Positions 16,251-25,048 of a stretch of DNA of 64,000 bases are shown one piece after another. Position 1 is the stretch's first letter, and each line of letters opens with the position of its first letter. Both the position numbers and the translations under genes were made by a program. Source of the stretch: Streptomyces griseoviridis (GTDB taxonomy: Bacteria; Actinomycetota; Actinomycetes; Streptomycetales; Streptomycetaceae). The stretch lies in NCBI GenBank assembly GCA_014649155.1, contig BMSM01000017.1:62001-126000 (forward strand), in the 5' to 3' direction. The notes beneath the pieces are model-generated. The model ran no database searches and was not told where the DNA came from. It saw only the letters and a list, made by a program, of their open reading frames with translations.

Positions 16251-17084
16251 CGGACACGCCGGTCTCGCACTGCACGTGCTCGGCCGAGTCGCCATAGGGG
16301 ACTTCGATGCCTGGCCGAAAGAATCCTCATTGGACACGTTGCTCGGTCCGTGGATGAGATGACACCAGCGGTCGACGACCGCGGCTCCATGGTTCTCCCT
16401 CATGTGCCCGCGTCTTCTCCCCGAATCCCGCAGGAGCTCCGGTGACCCGCACCGCACAGGCCGACCCGGCCCCGAGTCCCGCGCCGCGCGGTGCCGCCCG
16501 GCCGCTCGTGCGGTTCGGGATGGTGGGTGTGGACAGCGGCCACATCCCCAGGGAGACGCCCGGCCGCTTCGTTTTCGCGCCGCGGCGGCACGAGCGCCCC
16601 GGCCTTCCCGTCGTAGGCGCACGGACGCTGCGCACGGCCACCTGACCACGGGCTGTACGCCAGGCCCACCGGCCTGTCTCGGCACGGACCGCCCGTACCG
16701 CGTCGTCCGCGCCGATCCCGGCCGGCACCCCGCGCCCCGAGTGCCCCGAGTGCCCCGAACACCTCGGTTCACCGGACGTGGCCGGCCGGCCGAGCGATGA
16801 CGTGACGCGGGAACACCCGTGCCGCCCACCGTATGCGCCGCCCGCATCGCCCGATTCGAAAACGGTCTTGGACGGCGGTGAACCTCCCCTGGTGAGATGA
16901 GATCAGTGTCCGGACCACCGAGGAGCCCGGACCCCGCCGCCGATCGTCGCCCCGGCACCCGGCTCCCGCCCCTGCCCGGCGTCTTTCGCGCCCTGTCCAT
17001 CCCGGGCCACCCCGTGCCCCCTGCGGCTTCCGCGCGGCCGCGGCGAAGGGCCGGACCAGGTCCCCCGACGCAGAGATCACACAT

Positions 17085-17660
17085 ATGACGACAACCTCGG
17101 GCCGAGACCGCTCGCAGCCGCCCCGCCGACACCAGTATCTGCACACCCTGGTCACACAGCACCGTTCCGCACTCGTCTCCTATGCCGAGAGACTGCTCAC
17201 CGACCGGCACCTGGCCGAGGACATCGCCCAGGAGGCGCTGATCCGCGCCTGGGTCCACACCGACAAGCTCCGCTCGGGTGAGGGGTCGGCACGTGGCTGG
17301 CTGCTGAAGGTGACGCGCAACCTGGTCATCGACCACACCCGCAGCGCCCGTGTCCGTCACGAGACCACGGTGGACGACACCGGGGAAGTCGCCCAGCACG
17401 ACCACGCCGATGCGGTACTGGCCCGCGTCCAGGCCGACGCCCTGCTCCGCAGCCTGCCTCCGGAACACCGTGAGGTGCTCGTCCACACCTATCTGTACGG
17501 GTACACCGTGCGGGAGACCGCCCAGCTGCTCGGCGTACCGGCCGGGACGGTGAAGTCCCGTCAGCACTACGCGCTGCACGCCCTGCGCGGACGGGCCGGT
17601 GTCCCGCCCTCCGACGACCCGGCATCCCAGGAGGTCCCCGCCCGTCCACCAGCCCCGTGA
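17085..17660 (+). CDS. ECF-type RNA polymerase sigma factor
   Basis: 191 residues. Region 2 is visible at about 25-95 (LVSYAERLLTDRHLAEDIAQ EALIRAW, then GWLLKVTRNLVIDHTRSARV R). Region 4 is at about 125-175 (LPPEHREVLVHTYLYGYTVR ETAQLLGVPAGTVKSRQHYA LHALR). This is the SigL/ECF41-neighbour type seen in actinomycetes. No anti-sigma factor gene is adjacent: downstream is a TetR gene with its own promoter. Control may therefore be transcriptional. The ribosome-binding site is weak (GAGAT). Confidence 0.9.
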   Translation: MTTTSGRDRSQPPRRHQYLHTLVTQHRSALVSYAERLLTDRHLAEDIAQEALIRAWVHTDKLRSGEGSARGWLLKVTRNLVIDHTRSARVRHETTVDDTGEVAQHDHADAVLARVQADALLRSLPPEHREVLVHTYLYGYTVRETAQLLGVPAGTVKSRQHYALHALRGRAGVPPSDDPASQEVPARPPAP

Positions 17661-17802
17661 CCCGTCCCGGTCCGCGCCGCCCGGTGGCGCGGGGCCTGCC
17701 CTGCCCGATCCTCCTGCCGTACTGCCGCGCGGCCGCGATGACCTCGACATTCCTTACACGAGAGCGGGCGCCCAACGGTTCGACACAAGCCCCGGCGGTC
17801 CT

Positions 17803-17837
17803 TTGACTTTGCCAAGGAGACCGGCCATATTGGATGT
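17803..17837 (+). promoter_or_regulatory. autoregulatory-looking tetR promoter with GACCGGCCATATT
   Basis: TTGACT (17803-17808), then GACCGGCCATATT (17819-17831), then the ATG at 17838 only six bases after. The -10-like ATATTG is so close to the start that the transcript is probably leaderless. The element is identical to that before the WrbA-like gene (12361-12374). Confidence 0.6.
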
Positions 17838-18419
17838 ATGCCTCAGGTGAGTGTGAAGGGAAAGCTGGTCGAACACGCGGAGACGGTGTTCCGGCGGCGG
17901 GGCTTCAACGGGGCCAGTGTGCAGGACATCACGAGTGCCGCGGGCGTCCCCAAGGGGTCCTTCTACAACCACTTCAAGAGCAAGCAGGAACTCGCCGCCG
18001 AGATCGTGCGCCGCTACAGCGGCGCGACGGACTTCAGCATGCTCACCACCGACACCCACACCGCCGGCACGGCCTCCGAGCGCCTGCGCGCGCACTTCGC
18101 GGCGCAGGCGAACCGGACCCGCGCCACCGGCACCGAGTACGGATGCCTGCTGGTCACCATGGCCAGTGACACGCCCACCGCCGGTGACGAGGTCCGTTCC
18201 GCCGTCCGCGACAGCATCGACGACTGGACGACCATCCTCCACACGGTGATCGAACAGGGACAGCGGGCCGGTGAGATCACGTCGGACCGGCCCGCCCGCG
18301 ACCTGGCCGCCTTCCTCATCGACGCCTTCGAGGGCGGTGCCCTGCGCGGCAAGGCCACCGGTGACCCCACGGCGTCGATGAAGTCCCTGGACATCGCACT
18401 GGGCGCCCTGCTGCCCTGA
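17838..18419 (+). CDS. TetR-family repressor
   Basis: 193 residues starting MPQVSVKGKLVEHAETVFRR. The DNA-binding domain (GFNGASVQDITSAAGVPKGS FYNHFKSKQELA) is almost the same as in the TetR protein at 9681-10250. The ligand domain carries the matching YGCLLVTMASDTPTAGDEVR block. The recognition helix (PKGSFYNHF) is identical in both, so the two probably bind the same or overlapping operators. The GACCGGCCATATT element in its own promoter and before the WrbA-like gene is the obvious candidate (inference). It precedes the GMC oxidoreductase on the same strand by about 200 bases. Confidence 0.9.
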   Translation: MPQVSVKGKLVEHAETVFRRRGFNGASVQDITSAAGVPKGSFYNHFKSKQELAAEIVRRYSGATDFSMLTTDTHTAGTASERLRAHFAAQANRTRATGTEYGCLLVTMASDTPTAGDEVRSAVRDSIDDWTTILHTVIEQGQRAGEITSDRPARDLAAFLIDAFEGGALRGKATGDPTASMKSLDIALGALLP

Positions 18420-18526
18420 GGCACCCGGTCCTTGGCGCGCCCGCGCCGCGTCGGGCGGCCCTGAGCCACGTCCCGCGTTTCCGCGTGCCGCCGCGTCATG
18501 CGTGCCGCACATCGAGGGACCCCAGG

Positions 18527-18612
18527 TTGGCATAACTCCGTGTCAGCGCCGTGCCAAGGCCCTGACCAGGCACTCGTCGTCCGACGCGCCCTCGGTGACG
18601 TGGTTAGCCTGC
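18527..18612 (+). promoter_or_regulatory. promoter region of the GMC oxidoreductase, leaderless start
   Basis: TAGCCT about seven bases before the ATG at 18617, together with the absence of a ribosome-binding site, suggests a leaderless transcript. Upstream, TTGGCA and TGCCAA form a 6-bp inverted repeat with a long spacer, a possible operator. Confidence 0.4.
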
Positions 18613-18616
18613 GCAT

Positions 18617-20125
18617 ATGAACACTTACGACTTCGTGGTCGTCGGCGGGGGGAGTGCCGGGTCGGTCCTCGCGTCACGTCTGTCCGAGCACCCCGACGCG
18701 ACCGTCCTCCTCATCGAGGCGGGCCCCGCCCACGGCCCGGAGCGGACGACCGTACCGGCCGCCTGGAGATCCCTGGTCGGCACCGACGCGGACTGGGGCC
18801 ACTCCACGGTCCCGCAGACCGGCCTGAACGGGCGGACCATCGCCTACCCGCGCGGGAGGCTGCTGGGCGGAAGCAGCGGCATCAACGCCATGATGCACCT
18901 GCGCGGGCACCGTGCCGCCATCGACCTCTGGGAGAAAGAGGGCGCCGAGGGCTGGGGTTTCGACGACCTGCTCCCGTATTACCGCCGCACCGAGCACACC
19001 GAGGGCCGCGACACCGCCGTCCGGGGGACCGACGGGCCGATGCGCCCGCGGCCGGCGGCCCCGCCGCACCCGGCCGCCCAGGCCTGCTTCGAAGCCTTCC
19101 GCACGCGTGGCTTCCCGGTCGCGGACGACCTCAACGCCCCCGAGGCGGAAGGGGTCACCTGGACGGAACTGACCGTGGTCGACGGAGCCCGCCAGTCGGC
19201 CGCGGACGCCTACCTGCGGCCGTTCCTCGACCGCGGCAACCTGACGGTGGTCACCGAGGCGGTGGCCCAGAGCCTCGTCTTCTCCGGAAACCGCTGCACC
19301 GGTGTGCGCTATCTGCGCGACGGCGTCCCGCTCATCGCACGGGCCGACGTCGAGGTCATCCTCAGCGCTGGCGCGGTCGGAAGCCCCCACCTGATGATGC
19401 TGTCCGGGCTGGGTCCCGCCGCGCACCTGCGCGGGCACGGCATCGACGTGGTGGCCGACCTGCCCGGCGTCGGGGCCAACCTGTCCGACCACCCGCTCGG
19501 GCTCGCCTTCTTCTCGGCCGGCCGTGACATGCCCACCGGTCAGAACAACCACATCGAGGTCGTCGGCGTCACCCGCACCGACCCCTCGCTCGCCTACCCC
19601 GACGTGCAGCTGTTCTTCATGGATGTCGCACTGGCGCTGCCGGGAGGCCAGGGTTACGCCCTCGGGTTCAGCGCGACAGCCCCCCACAGCCGCGGCTCCG
19701 TCACGCTGCTCTCGGCCGACCCGTCCGTCGCCCCGGCGATCGACCCCGGTCTGCTGTCCGACGAACGCGACCTGGAGACGATGCTCACTGCCCTCCTCAT
19801 GGCGCGGGACATCAACAGCGCCGCACCCATGGACCCCTGGCGCGGGCAGGAGGCGATCCCCGGCCGCTCGCTGGACGACCCCGGCCGGCTGCGGACCTTC
19901 CTCAGGGAGCGGGGAGCCACCACCTACTTCCACCCGGTGGGCACCTGCAGGATGGGCAGCGCCGAGACGGCGGTGACCGACACCCGGCTGCGGGTCCACG
20001 GGGTGGAGGGGCTGCGCGTGGTGGACGCCTCCGTCATGCCCTCGATCCCCGCCGCCAACCCCAACCCCACCGTCCTGGCCGTGGCGGAACGGGCGGCGGA
20101 GATGATCCGGGCCCAGCACGGCTGA
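18617..20125 (+). CDS. GMC-family flavin oxidoreductase (choline dehydrogenase-like)
   Basis: 502 residues. The FAD dinucleotide motif is at the N-terminus (DFVVVGGGSAGSVLASRLSE, residues 5-24, then LLIEAGP). GMC signature 1 is PRGRLLGGSSGINAMMHLRG H, and signature 2 resembles LSAGAVGSPHLMMLSGLGPA. The C-terminal FAD/active-site segment has HPVGTCRMG with the catalytic His and ends RVVDASVMPSIPAANPNPTV LAVAERAAEMI. Length and layout match alcohol/choline dehydrogenase-like GMC enzymes. A cytosolic oxidation of an alcohol is expected, with unknown substrate. It is convergent with the LysR gene at 20179. Confidence 0.9.
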   Translation: MNTYDFVVVGGGSAGSVLASRLSEHPDATVLLIEAGPAHGPERTTVPAAWRSLVGTDADWGHSTVPQTGLNGRTIAYPRGRLLGGSSGINAMMHLRGHRAAIDLWEKEGAEGWGFDDLLPYYRRTEHTEGRDTAVRGTDGPMRPRPAAPPHPAAQACFEAFRTRGFPVADDLNAPEAEGVTWTELTVVDGARQSAADAYLRPFLDRGNLTVVTEAVAQSLVFSGNRCTGVRYLRDGVPLIARADVEVILSAGAVGSPHLMMLSGLGPAAHLRGHGIDVVADLPGVGANLSDHPLGLAFFSAGRDMPTGQNNHIEVVGVTRTDPSLAYPDVQLFFMDVALALPGGQGYALGFSATAPHSRGSVTLLSADPSVAPAIDPGLLSDERDLETMLTALLMARDINSAAPMDPWRGQEAIPGRSLDDPGRLRTFLRERGATTYFHPVGTCRMGSAETAVTDTRLRVHGVEGLRVVDASVMPSIPAANPNPTVLAVAERAAEMIRAQHG

Positions 20126-20178
20126 GCGCCGCGCCGCCGCCGTCCGGCGCGTGCCGGATACCGGACCGTGACCTGGTG

Positions 20179-21162
20179 CTACGCGCTGCGGTGCGCGTGC
20201 GCCGGCAGGGGACGGGGCGCCGACCAGATGTCGGGGCGTGCGCCGGTCAGGGCCACCGCGGCGGACCGGCAGGCGGCGACGAACGCGGTGACCGCGGGGG
20301 AGCGGTCCGTCTGGCGCCACACCACGCTCATACGGGCGGACAGCCCCCTCAGGGGTACGAACGCCAGCTCCGGAGAGGCACTCAGCCGCAGGGAACGGGG
20401 AACCGCCGAACAGCCCAGTCCGCTGGCCACCAGGTCGAGGACGGCCGCGGGCGAGGTGGGCACCGGGTCGAGTTCCGTACGGGCGGCCTCCGCCGCGTCC
20501 CGGAGCAGGGTCCAGCAGTGGCGTCGCTCCCGTACGGGAAACAGCAGCGGCTCGTCGGCCAGGGCGGACACGGTCACCTGCGGGGTCGCGGCCAGGGAGT
20601 GGCGCGCGGCGAAGATCGCGTCCACGGGCTCTTCCACCAGCGCCTCGCCCGCGAAGGCGGCGTGGCCCGGCCGGCCCCAGGTGAGTACGGCGTCCACCCG
20701 GCGCTGGGCCAGGGCGCCCGTCTGCTCCTCGTCGACGAGGTCGATCACCGCGATCTGCGGCTGTTCGGGGCCGCCGCGGTCACCGCGGAACCGGCGGATG
20801 GCTTCGGAGAGCAGGCCCCCCGCGGGGCTCGGCAGCGGAGCCGCGACGGTCAGGGTGGAACGGGACCGGCCGGTGTACGTCCGGGCGGTGCGCACAAGGT
20901 GGGAGCTGAGGGCCAGTACGCCCTCCGCCTCCGGCCGGATCAGACGCCCGACCTCGGTCAGCAGCACGCCGTGCGGGGTGCGGTGGAACAACTGGACGCC
21001 CAGGGCGCGTTCGAGCTGCTGCACATGACGGCTCAGCGAGGGCTGGCCGATCGACAACCGGGCCGCGGCGCGCCCGAAGTGACGCTCGCGGGCCACGGCC
21101 AGGAAGGCGCGCAGCCATCGGGGGTCCAGATCCGCGTAGGGCTTTTGTTCGGCCGTGGCCAT
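20179..21162 (-). CDS. LysR-family transcriptional regulator
   Basis: 327 residues from ATG 21162, supported by GAGG six bases upstream; an ATG five codons earlier has no such site. The HTH (WLRAFLAVARERHFGRAAAR LSIGQPSLSRHVQQLERALG) and effector domain are paralogous to the LysR protein at 8390 (shared LLSEAIRRFR, RHCWTLL, LDLVASGLGCSAVP, RMSVVWR). The gene lies just downstream of the hydrolase at 21291 on the same strand (128 bases), and may regulate it or be co-transcribed. Ligand unknown. Confidence 0.9.
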   Translation of the reverse strand: MATAEQKPYADLDPRWLRAFLAVARERHFGRAAARLSIGQPSLSRHVQQLERALGVQLFHRTPHGVLLTEVGRLIRPEAEGVLALSSHLVRTARTYTGRSRSTLTVAAPLPSPAGGLLSEAIRRFRGDRGGPEQPQIAVIDLVDEEQTGALAQRRVDAVLTWGRPGHAAFAGEALVEEPVDAIFAARHSLAATPQVTVSALADEPLLFPVRERRHCWTLLRDAAEAARTELDPVPTSPAAVLDLVASGLGCSAVPRSLRLSASPELAFVPLRGLSARMSVVWRQTDRSPAVTAFVAACRSAAVALTGARPDIWSAPRPLPAHAHRSA

Positions 21163-21290
21163 GAGAACCTCGTGCATGGTGAAGTGGCGTGGGTGGACGG
21201 GGGCCGCGGCGGACGGACCGCCGCCGCGGCCGGCGGACGTCGGGGTACCGCGCGGGGAGGGGAGACCAGGCCCGCGCGCGGCGGCCGGGA

Positions 21291-22148
21291 TCAGGGCAGG
21301 AACCGACTGACCTCGTGGGCGAAGTCCTCCGGGTGCCGGCAGGGGAAGCCGTGTCCCGCGTCGCTGGGGAGGATCACCTTTGCGTTGGGCGGCCGCTGGG
21401 ACATCGCGTAGGCCGGGTAGGAGTGGATCATGACGCCGTGGGCGCCGTGGGCGCCGTTGGCGACCAGGGCGACCAGGGCGGGCAGGGTGAACTCCTCCTG
21501 ACGCTCCCCGAATCCCTTGAAGGTGCCGATCGTCTGCGACTGGCCGCGCACCGCGTCGGGTCCGATCACGGCGCCGGACGTCTTCAGCCGATGGCCGAGC
21601 CGGCGGAGCGATGCCAGGCCGGCGGCCCGTGCCTCCTCCGCCTCGGGGAAGAGGAGGTGGAGGAAGGTTCCGTCGTCGTTGACCGGCTTGCCCACGGTCT
21701 GCCGGCCACGGGTCGGGGGTGCCGGGAGGCAGGGCGCTCCGCCGGCGGAGCTGCCGGCGACCATGAGCCGGGGCACCCGGCCGGGGGCGGCGAGCGCGAC
21801 GCCCTGCGCGACGGTGCCGCCCAGCGACCGGCCCAGCACGTCGAGTCCGGTCAGCTCGAGGGAGCGGATGAAGGCCAGTGACCCCTCGGCCATTTCCTCG
21901 ATGGCGCCGACCGGGGTGCCGGTCGAGGCGGTCAGGCCGTGGCTGTCGAAGACAACGACCTCGCGCTCGGCGGCCGGCAGGTCCGGCAGCTTGGGGTCCC
22001 AGTGGTCCATGGTGCCCCGCGGCCGCGGGTGGGTGACGAGAGGGGTGGTCCCGGCGCGGCCGGAGCGGCGGTAGGCGAAGCGCTCGCCCCCCGGTCCGCC
22101 GGTATGACGGGTCTCGGCCGGGCCGGCGAGGCAGGGGGATGCGGACAC
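21291..22148 (-). CDS. alpha/beta hydrolase
   Basis: 285 residues from GTG 22148, with AGGAG six bases upstream. It is a paralogue of the hydrolases at 13442 and 43809 (shared GERFAYRRSGRAG, TMDHWDPKL, EREVVVFDSHG, AAGLASLRRL, DAGHGFPCRHPEDFAHEV). The nucleophile is Ser108 in DVLGRSLGG. The usual DNRGT after strand 4 is DSHGL here. A short insert NGAHGAHGV suggests local duplication. It lies between the zinc alcohol dehydrogenase (131 bases upstream, same strand) and the LysR gene, so the three may form one operon. Substrate unknown. Confidence 0.85.
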   Translation of the reverse strand: MSASPCLAGPAETRHTGGPGGERFAYRRSGRAGTTPLVTHPRPRGTMDHWDPKLPDLPAAEREVVVFDSHGLTASTGTPVGAIEEMAEGSLAFIRSLELTGLDVLGRSLGGTVAQGVALAAPGRVPRLMVAGSSAGGAPCLPAPPTRGRQTVGKPVNDDGTFLHLLFPEAEEARAAGLASLRRLGHRLKTSGAVIGPDAVRGQSQTIGTFKGFGERQEEFTLPALVALVANGAHGAHGVMIHSYPAYAMSQRPPNAKVILPSDAGHGFPCRHPEDFAHEVSRFLP

Positions 22149-22279
22149 GGGTGACTCCTGGTTCGTCCGGGCGGCCGTCCGCTGGGCAACGGACGGCCCG
22201 GAGAGGCGGGTTCTGCTGTGGTGGTGCCGGGGGTGGGGAGGGAGGAGCGCCGTACCCCGGGGAGGGCGTCGCGAGGGGG

Positions 22280-23299
22280 TCAGGTGGTGAGGACCATGCG
22301 GAAGCGGGCGCCACCGCGCATCATCCGGTCGTACGCCGACGCGGCGTCGAGGAGCGGTGCCTGCTCGACCATGGGCGCCACGTCGTGGGCCTCCGCGAAG
22401 GCCAGGTTCCGCTCGTTGGCGGCCGGGGTGCCCGTGAGGGAACCGAGCACCTGGACGCCCTTGAAGACCAGCTGGTACGGGGTCACCGAGATCGGTTCCT
22501 CGGAGACGCCCACGACCACCAGCCTGCCTCCGTGGGCGAGCCCGTCGAGCAGTGGGCTCATGTCGCCGGCCGCCGCGGTGGCCAGCGCCAGCCGGGCACC
22601 GCCCAGCTGGGTCAGCCGTGCCGCGGTGCCGCCGCTCGTGCTGTCCACGTAGTGGTGCGCCCCGAGCCGCAGAGCCAGGTCCTCCTTGCCGGCGCCGCGT
22701 GCGACGGCCACCACCCGCAGGGCGAGGCCGCGGGCGTACTGCACCGCGAGATGCCCCAGGCCACCGATCCCCTGGACGGCGACGAGATCGCCGGGGAGTG
22801 CTCCGCCGGGCGTCAGCGCGTTCTGCGTCAGGGCGTTGTAGACCGTGAAGCCGGCGCACAGCAGCGGGGCGACCCGCAGGGCACTCATGGTCTCGGGCAC
22901 CGACACCAGGCCCGTCTGGCGGACGTACATGGCCTCTGCGTAACCGCCGTCGACATGGACGCCGGTGTACGGCTGGTCGGCGCAGCCGACGAAGTCGCCG
23001 GCCCGGCAGGGGCCGCACATCCCGCAGTGCCCGCCGAGGAAGCCGACCCCGACCCGGTCCCCGATCTCCCACCCGGTGACCCCGTCCCCCAGGGCGTCGA
23101 TGCGACCGACCGCCTCGTGGCCGGGCACCCGGCCCGGCTCGTCGGAGCCGTGCGGACGGACGGCCACCGAATCGCTGTGGCAGATGCCGCAGGCCTCGAC
23201 TCGGATACGGACCCGGCCCGGTGCCGGCGGGACCAGTTCACGTTCGGTGGGGCGGAGGCCGCCGTCCGGGGCGACCTCGACGGCGCGGTACGTGGCCAT
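22280..23299 (-). CDS. zinc-dependent alcohol dehydrogenase
   Basis: 339 residues from ATG 23299. The catalytic zinc ligands are Cys37 (ACGICHSDS) and His61-Glu62 (PGHEAVG). The structural zinc site is Cys92, 95, 98 and 106 (GGHCGMCGPCRAGDFVGC). The NAD(P) fold has GIGGLGHLAVQYA. This is the medium-chain ADH class near AdhA/AdhP, acting on primary alcohols/aldehydes. It is a paralogue of the dehydrogenase at 56897 (shared GAHHYVDST and YARMM-like ends). Its promoter is the GTGG-N7-GTGG copy 2 about 160 bases upstream. The hydrolase follows on the same strand. Confidence 0.92.
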   Translation of the reverse strand: MATYRAVEVAPDGGLRPTERELVPPAPGRVRIRVEACGICHSDSVAVRPHGSDEPGRVPGHEAVGRIDALGDGVTGWEIGDRVGVGFLGGHCGMCGPCRAGDFVGCADQPYTGVHVDGGYAEAMYVRQTGLVSVPETMSALRVAPLLCAGFTVYNALTQNALTPGGALPGDLVAVQGIGGLGHLAVQYARGLALRVVAVARGAGKEDLALRLGAHHYVDSTSGGTAARLTQLGGARLALATAAAGDMSPLLDGLAHGGRLVVVGVSEEPISVTPYQLVFKGVQVLGSLTGTPAANERNLAFAEAHDVAPMVEQAPLLDAASAYDRMMRGGARFRMVLTT

Positions 23300-23439
23300 G
23301 GCTGAACTCCGTGCTTCCAGGGACTCTTCGTCGGCGACCGGGCGGTGGTGACGCACCGGGAGGGTCGGCGGTGGGCGCCGTCCGGAACGGACCGTGTGGT
23401 ACGCCGAGCGGACCGCAGACTCATGGCCGGCCCACGTCA

Positions 23440-23472
23440 CCAGCATCGCGGGCCGTTGTGGAATGTTTGTGG
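23440..23472 (-). promoter_or_regulatory. GTGG-N7-GTGG promoter element, copy 2
   Basis: GTGG at 23458-23461 and 23469-23472, separated by AATGTTT. Copy 1 at 16168 has AATCTTT. On the minus strand the second CCAC is 10 bases from GATGCTGGT, as in copy 1, and the flank ACCAGCATCGCGGG matches ACCAGCATCACGGG. It faces the alcohol dehydrogenase at 23299. Confidence 0.6.
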
Positions 23473-23519
23473 CCTCGTTCTTGCCCCCCCGGCGCGGGGG
23501 GCCGGAGGCGGTGGCGCCT

Positions 23520-23768
23520 TCAGGACGCGTAGCCCTCCACCTGGGACACCGGCCTGACTCGCGCCTCGTCCGGGCCCTGCCCGAACTCCGCCTTGGCCCG
23601 ACGCTGCCGCAACAGGTCCCAGCGCCGGTCGAGTTCGCGTTCCAGGGCACCGAGCCGCTGGTGCTCCTCGGTCATGTCGGTCACGCCGGCCCGCAGGGAC
23701 TCCCGCAGTCGTTGTTCGGCGGCGACCATCTCCGAGATCCTGCTCAGGATCTGCTGTTCGCGCTCCAT
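23520..23768 (-). CDS. DUF2630 family protein
   Basis: 82 residues, MEREQQILSRISEMVAAEQR then LRESLRAGVTDMTEEHQRLG ALERELDRRWDLLRQRRAKA EFGQGPDEARVRPVSQVEGY. The C-terminal WDLLRQRRA.REFG..PDEA.VRPV..VEGY is the DUF2630 signature. It is a soluble, mostly helical protein of unknown function, common as a single small gene in actinomycetes. It is probably co-transcribed with the beta-lactamase-fold gene 97 bases upstream. Start 23768 has GAGGAC upstream. Confidence 0.9.
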   Translation of the reverse strand: MEREQQILSRISEMVAAEQRLRESLRAGVTDMTEEHQRLGALERELDRRWDLLRQRRAKAEFGQGPDEARVRPVSQVEGYAS

Positions 23769-23865
23769 GCGTGTGTCCTCGGCTGCTGGAGACTTCGACT
23801 GGATGTGTGCCTGTCCGGGAGTGTCGTCCCGGAGGCGATCCGCAGCGGGGACGGCCCCGCGGACG

Positions 23866-24630
23866 TCACCCGCCGGCCCGTTCACGGGCCTGGGCGACGG
23901 CCTCCTGCACCGAGCCGTGGTGCACGGGGCCGTGCCCCGGCAGGACGACGTCAGCGTCGACCCCTTCGAGCACGGACAGGGATTCGAGGGCCCGGTCACG
24001 GTCGGTGTGGAACATGCCGGGCAGCAGCTGAGGGCCCCCGCCCCGAGCCGTGGGGTGGGCGGTGACCAGCGCGTCGCCGCTGACCAGTATGCCGCTGCCG
24101 GGCAGGTGGTAGGCGCTGTGACCGAGGGTGTGGCCCGGTGTGTGGACCGGTACCGGGCCGCCCGGCAGGTCCAGCGGCCCCGGAGCGGGGAAGGGCCGGG
24201 GGTCGGCGACCGGAACGTGCGCGGTTCCGCCCGCCCTGATGGCGTGCACGGCCCAGGGCAGCACTCCGGGGCGCCACACCCGCGCGAGCACCTGGCCGAC
24301 GGACACCTGGTGCAGGAAGTCGCGCCGGGCGTGCGGCACTTCCTCCTCGTGCATCAGTACGGGTGTCCCGTGGGCGGACCGCAGGCGCTCGGCCGCCCCC
24401 AGGTGGTCGTTGTGGGCGTGGGTGATCAGGACGGCGCGCACGTCGCCCGGGTTCACGCCGACGGCTGCCAGCGAGGCGAGCAACCGGCCGTGGTCGCCCG
24501 GGTAACCGGTGTCGATCAGGGTCACGTCGGCACCGTCCTTGACGATGACCCAGTTGGTGTTGCTCCCCGAGACCAGATACACGTCGTCGTGGAGGCGGAC
24601 GATGTCGTCGTCACGCAGAGCGTCTTGCAT
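23866..24630 (-). CDS. metallo-beta-lactamase-fold hydrolase
   Basis: 254 residues from ATG 24630, with GAGAGGAAA upstream. The metal motif is THAHNDH (His71, His73, Asp75, His76). The later ligands are the His in HTPGHTLGHSAYH, the Asp in LVSGDALV and the His in VLPGHGPVHHG. It is soluble and glyoxalase II/quorum-lactonase-like, with unknown substrate. The copy B relic at 44818-45480 is a decayed paralogue. Upstream on the same strand is the remnant of a cNMP-flavoprotein gene, whose intact paralogue stands upstream of that relic. GGTTACCGTTACCGTT and an ACACATGTGT palindrome about 100 bases upstream may control it. Confidence 0.9.
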   Translation of the reverse strand: MQDALRDDDIVRLHDDVYLVSGSNTNWVIVKDGADVTLIDTGYPGDHGRLLASLAAVGVNPGDVRAVLITHAHNDHLGAAERLRSAHGTPVLMHEEEVPHARRDFLHQVSVGQVLARVWRPGVLPWAVHAIRAGGTAHVPVADPRPFPAPGPLDLPGGPVPVHTPGHTLGHSAYHLPGSGILVSGDALVTAHPTARGGGPQLLPGMFHTDRDRALESLSVLEGVDADVVLPGHGPVHHGSVQEAVAQARERAGG

Positions 24631-24722
24631 AGGTGTTTCCTCTCGGTGCAGGGCACCGCACGTCAGTGGGGTTCTCCCGGCCACTGAGCCGGGGGCAGGC
24701 TGACAACCTCCCCTGGGAGAGC

Positions 24723-24760
24723 CGTACATCAACGGTAACGGTAACCGAGACACATGTGTG
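24723..24760 (-). promoter_or_regulatory. repeat AACGGT and ACACATGTGT palindrome upstream of beta-lactamase-fold gene
   Basis: AACGGTAACGGTAACC is a tandem 6-base repeat, followed by GAGACACATGTGTGCC with the palindrome ACACATGTGT. The second element belongs to the CACATGTGTCTC-like set seen at 45604, 48728, 53136 and 58262. Confidence 0.45.
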
Positions 24761-24879
24761 CCTACGTGCGCTGCTCGGTGTTTCTGCGACGGGGCACCGT
24801 GGAACACCTCACCCCCGCGGAGCGAGGGCCAGGACTGATGCACCGAACGCGCTCGTCCCGTAGGGCAGCGGGGCGCGCC

Positions 24880-25048
24880 CCAGGCCCCGGCGTACCGGAC
24901 CAGGTGGAGCACCGCCTTACCCGCGGAGACCGCCTCGCGGGTCGAATAGCCTGCGGCCAGGGCGAATGGGCCGCCGTCGAGTCGTTCACGCCGCGACGGC
25001 GCCGAGTTCCTCGGGGCGGTCGTCCATCTCAGGGAAGGGCATTGCCAT
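24880..25048 (-). pseudogene. N-terminal relic of a cNMP-domain thioredoxin-reductase-like gene
   Basis: Reading leftward from ATG 25048 gives MAMPFPEMDDRPEELGAVAA and a stop. The intact gene at 45836-47521 starts MATSFPEIGDRPEDLVGLAS. In the next frame RLDGGPFALAAGYSTREAVS AGKAVL follows, against RLTEKQLTRAVRYAKPEEVT GGQVL in the intact protein. After that homology is lost. About 60 codons of the original 561 remain. The relic lies upstream of the intact beta-lactamase-fold gene on the same strand, the same order as at 44.8-47.5 kb. Seen: shared N-terminus and order. Inferred: duplication with loss. Confidence 0.55.

Larger units (their letters stand above)
16000..17084. other. 1.1-kb intergenic region, no gene recognised
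   Basis: Apart from the promoter element and short repeats listed separately I see no supportable gene. A GTG-started 67-codon frame at 16442 has no ribosome-binding site; it contains VRFGMVGVDSGHI, reminiscent of a Gfo/Idh-type N-terminus, but nothing after it supports that. The final 200 bases must contain the promoter of the sigma-factor gene; no motif is obvious. Confidence 0.4.

Noticed and set aside
16442..16645. 67-codon GTG-started frame containing VRFGMVGVDSGHI
   Set aside because: Resembles a Gfo/Idh N-terminus for about a dozen residues only; no ribosome-binding site and no further similarity.
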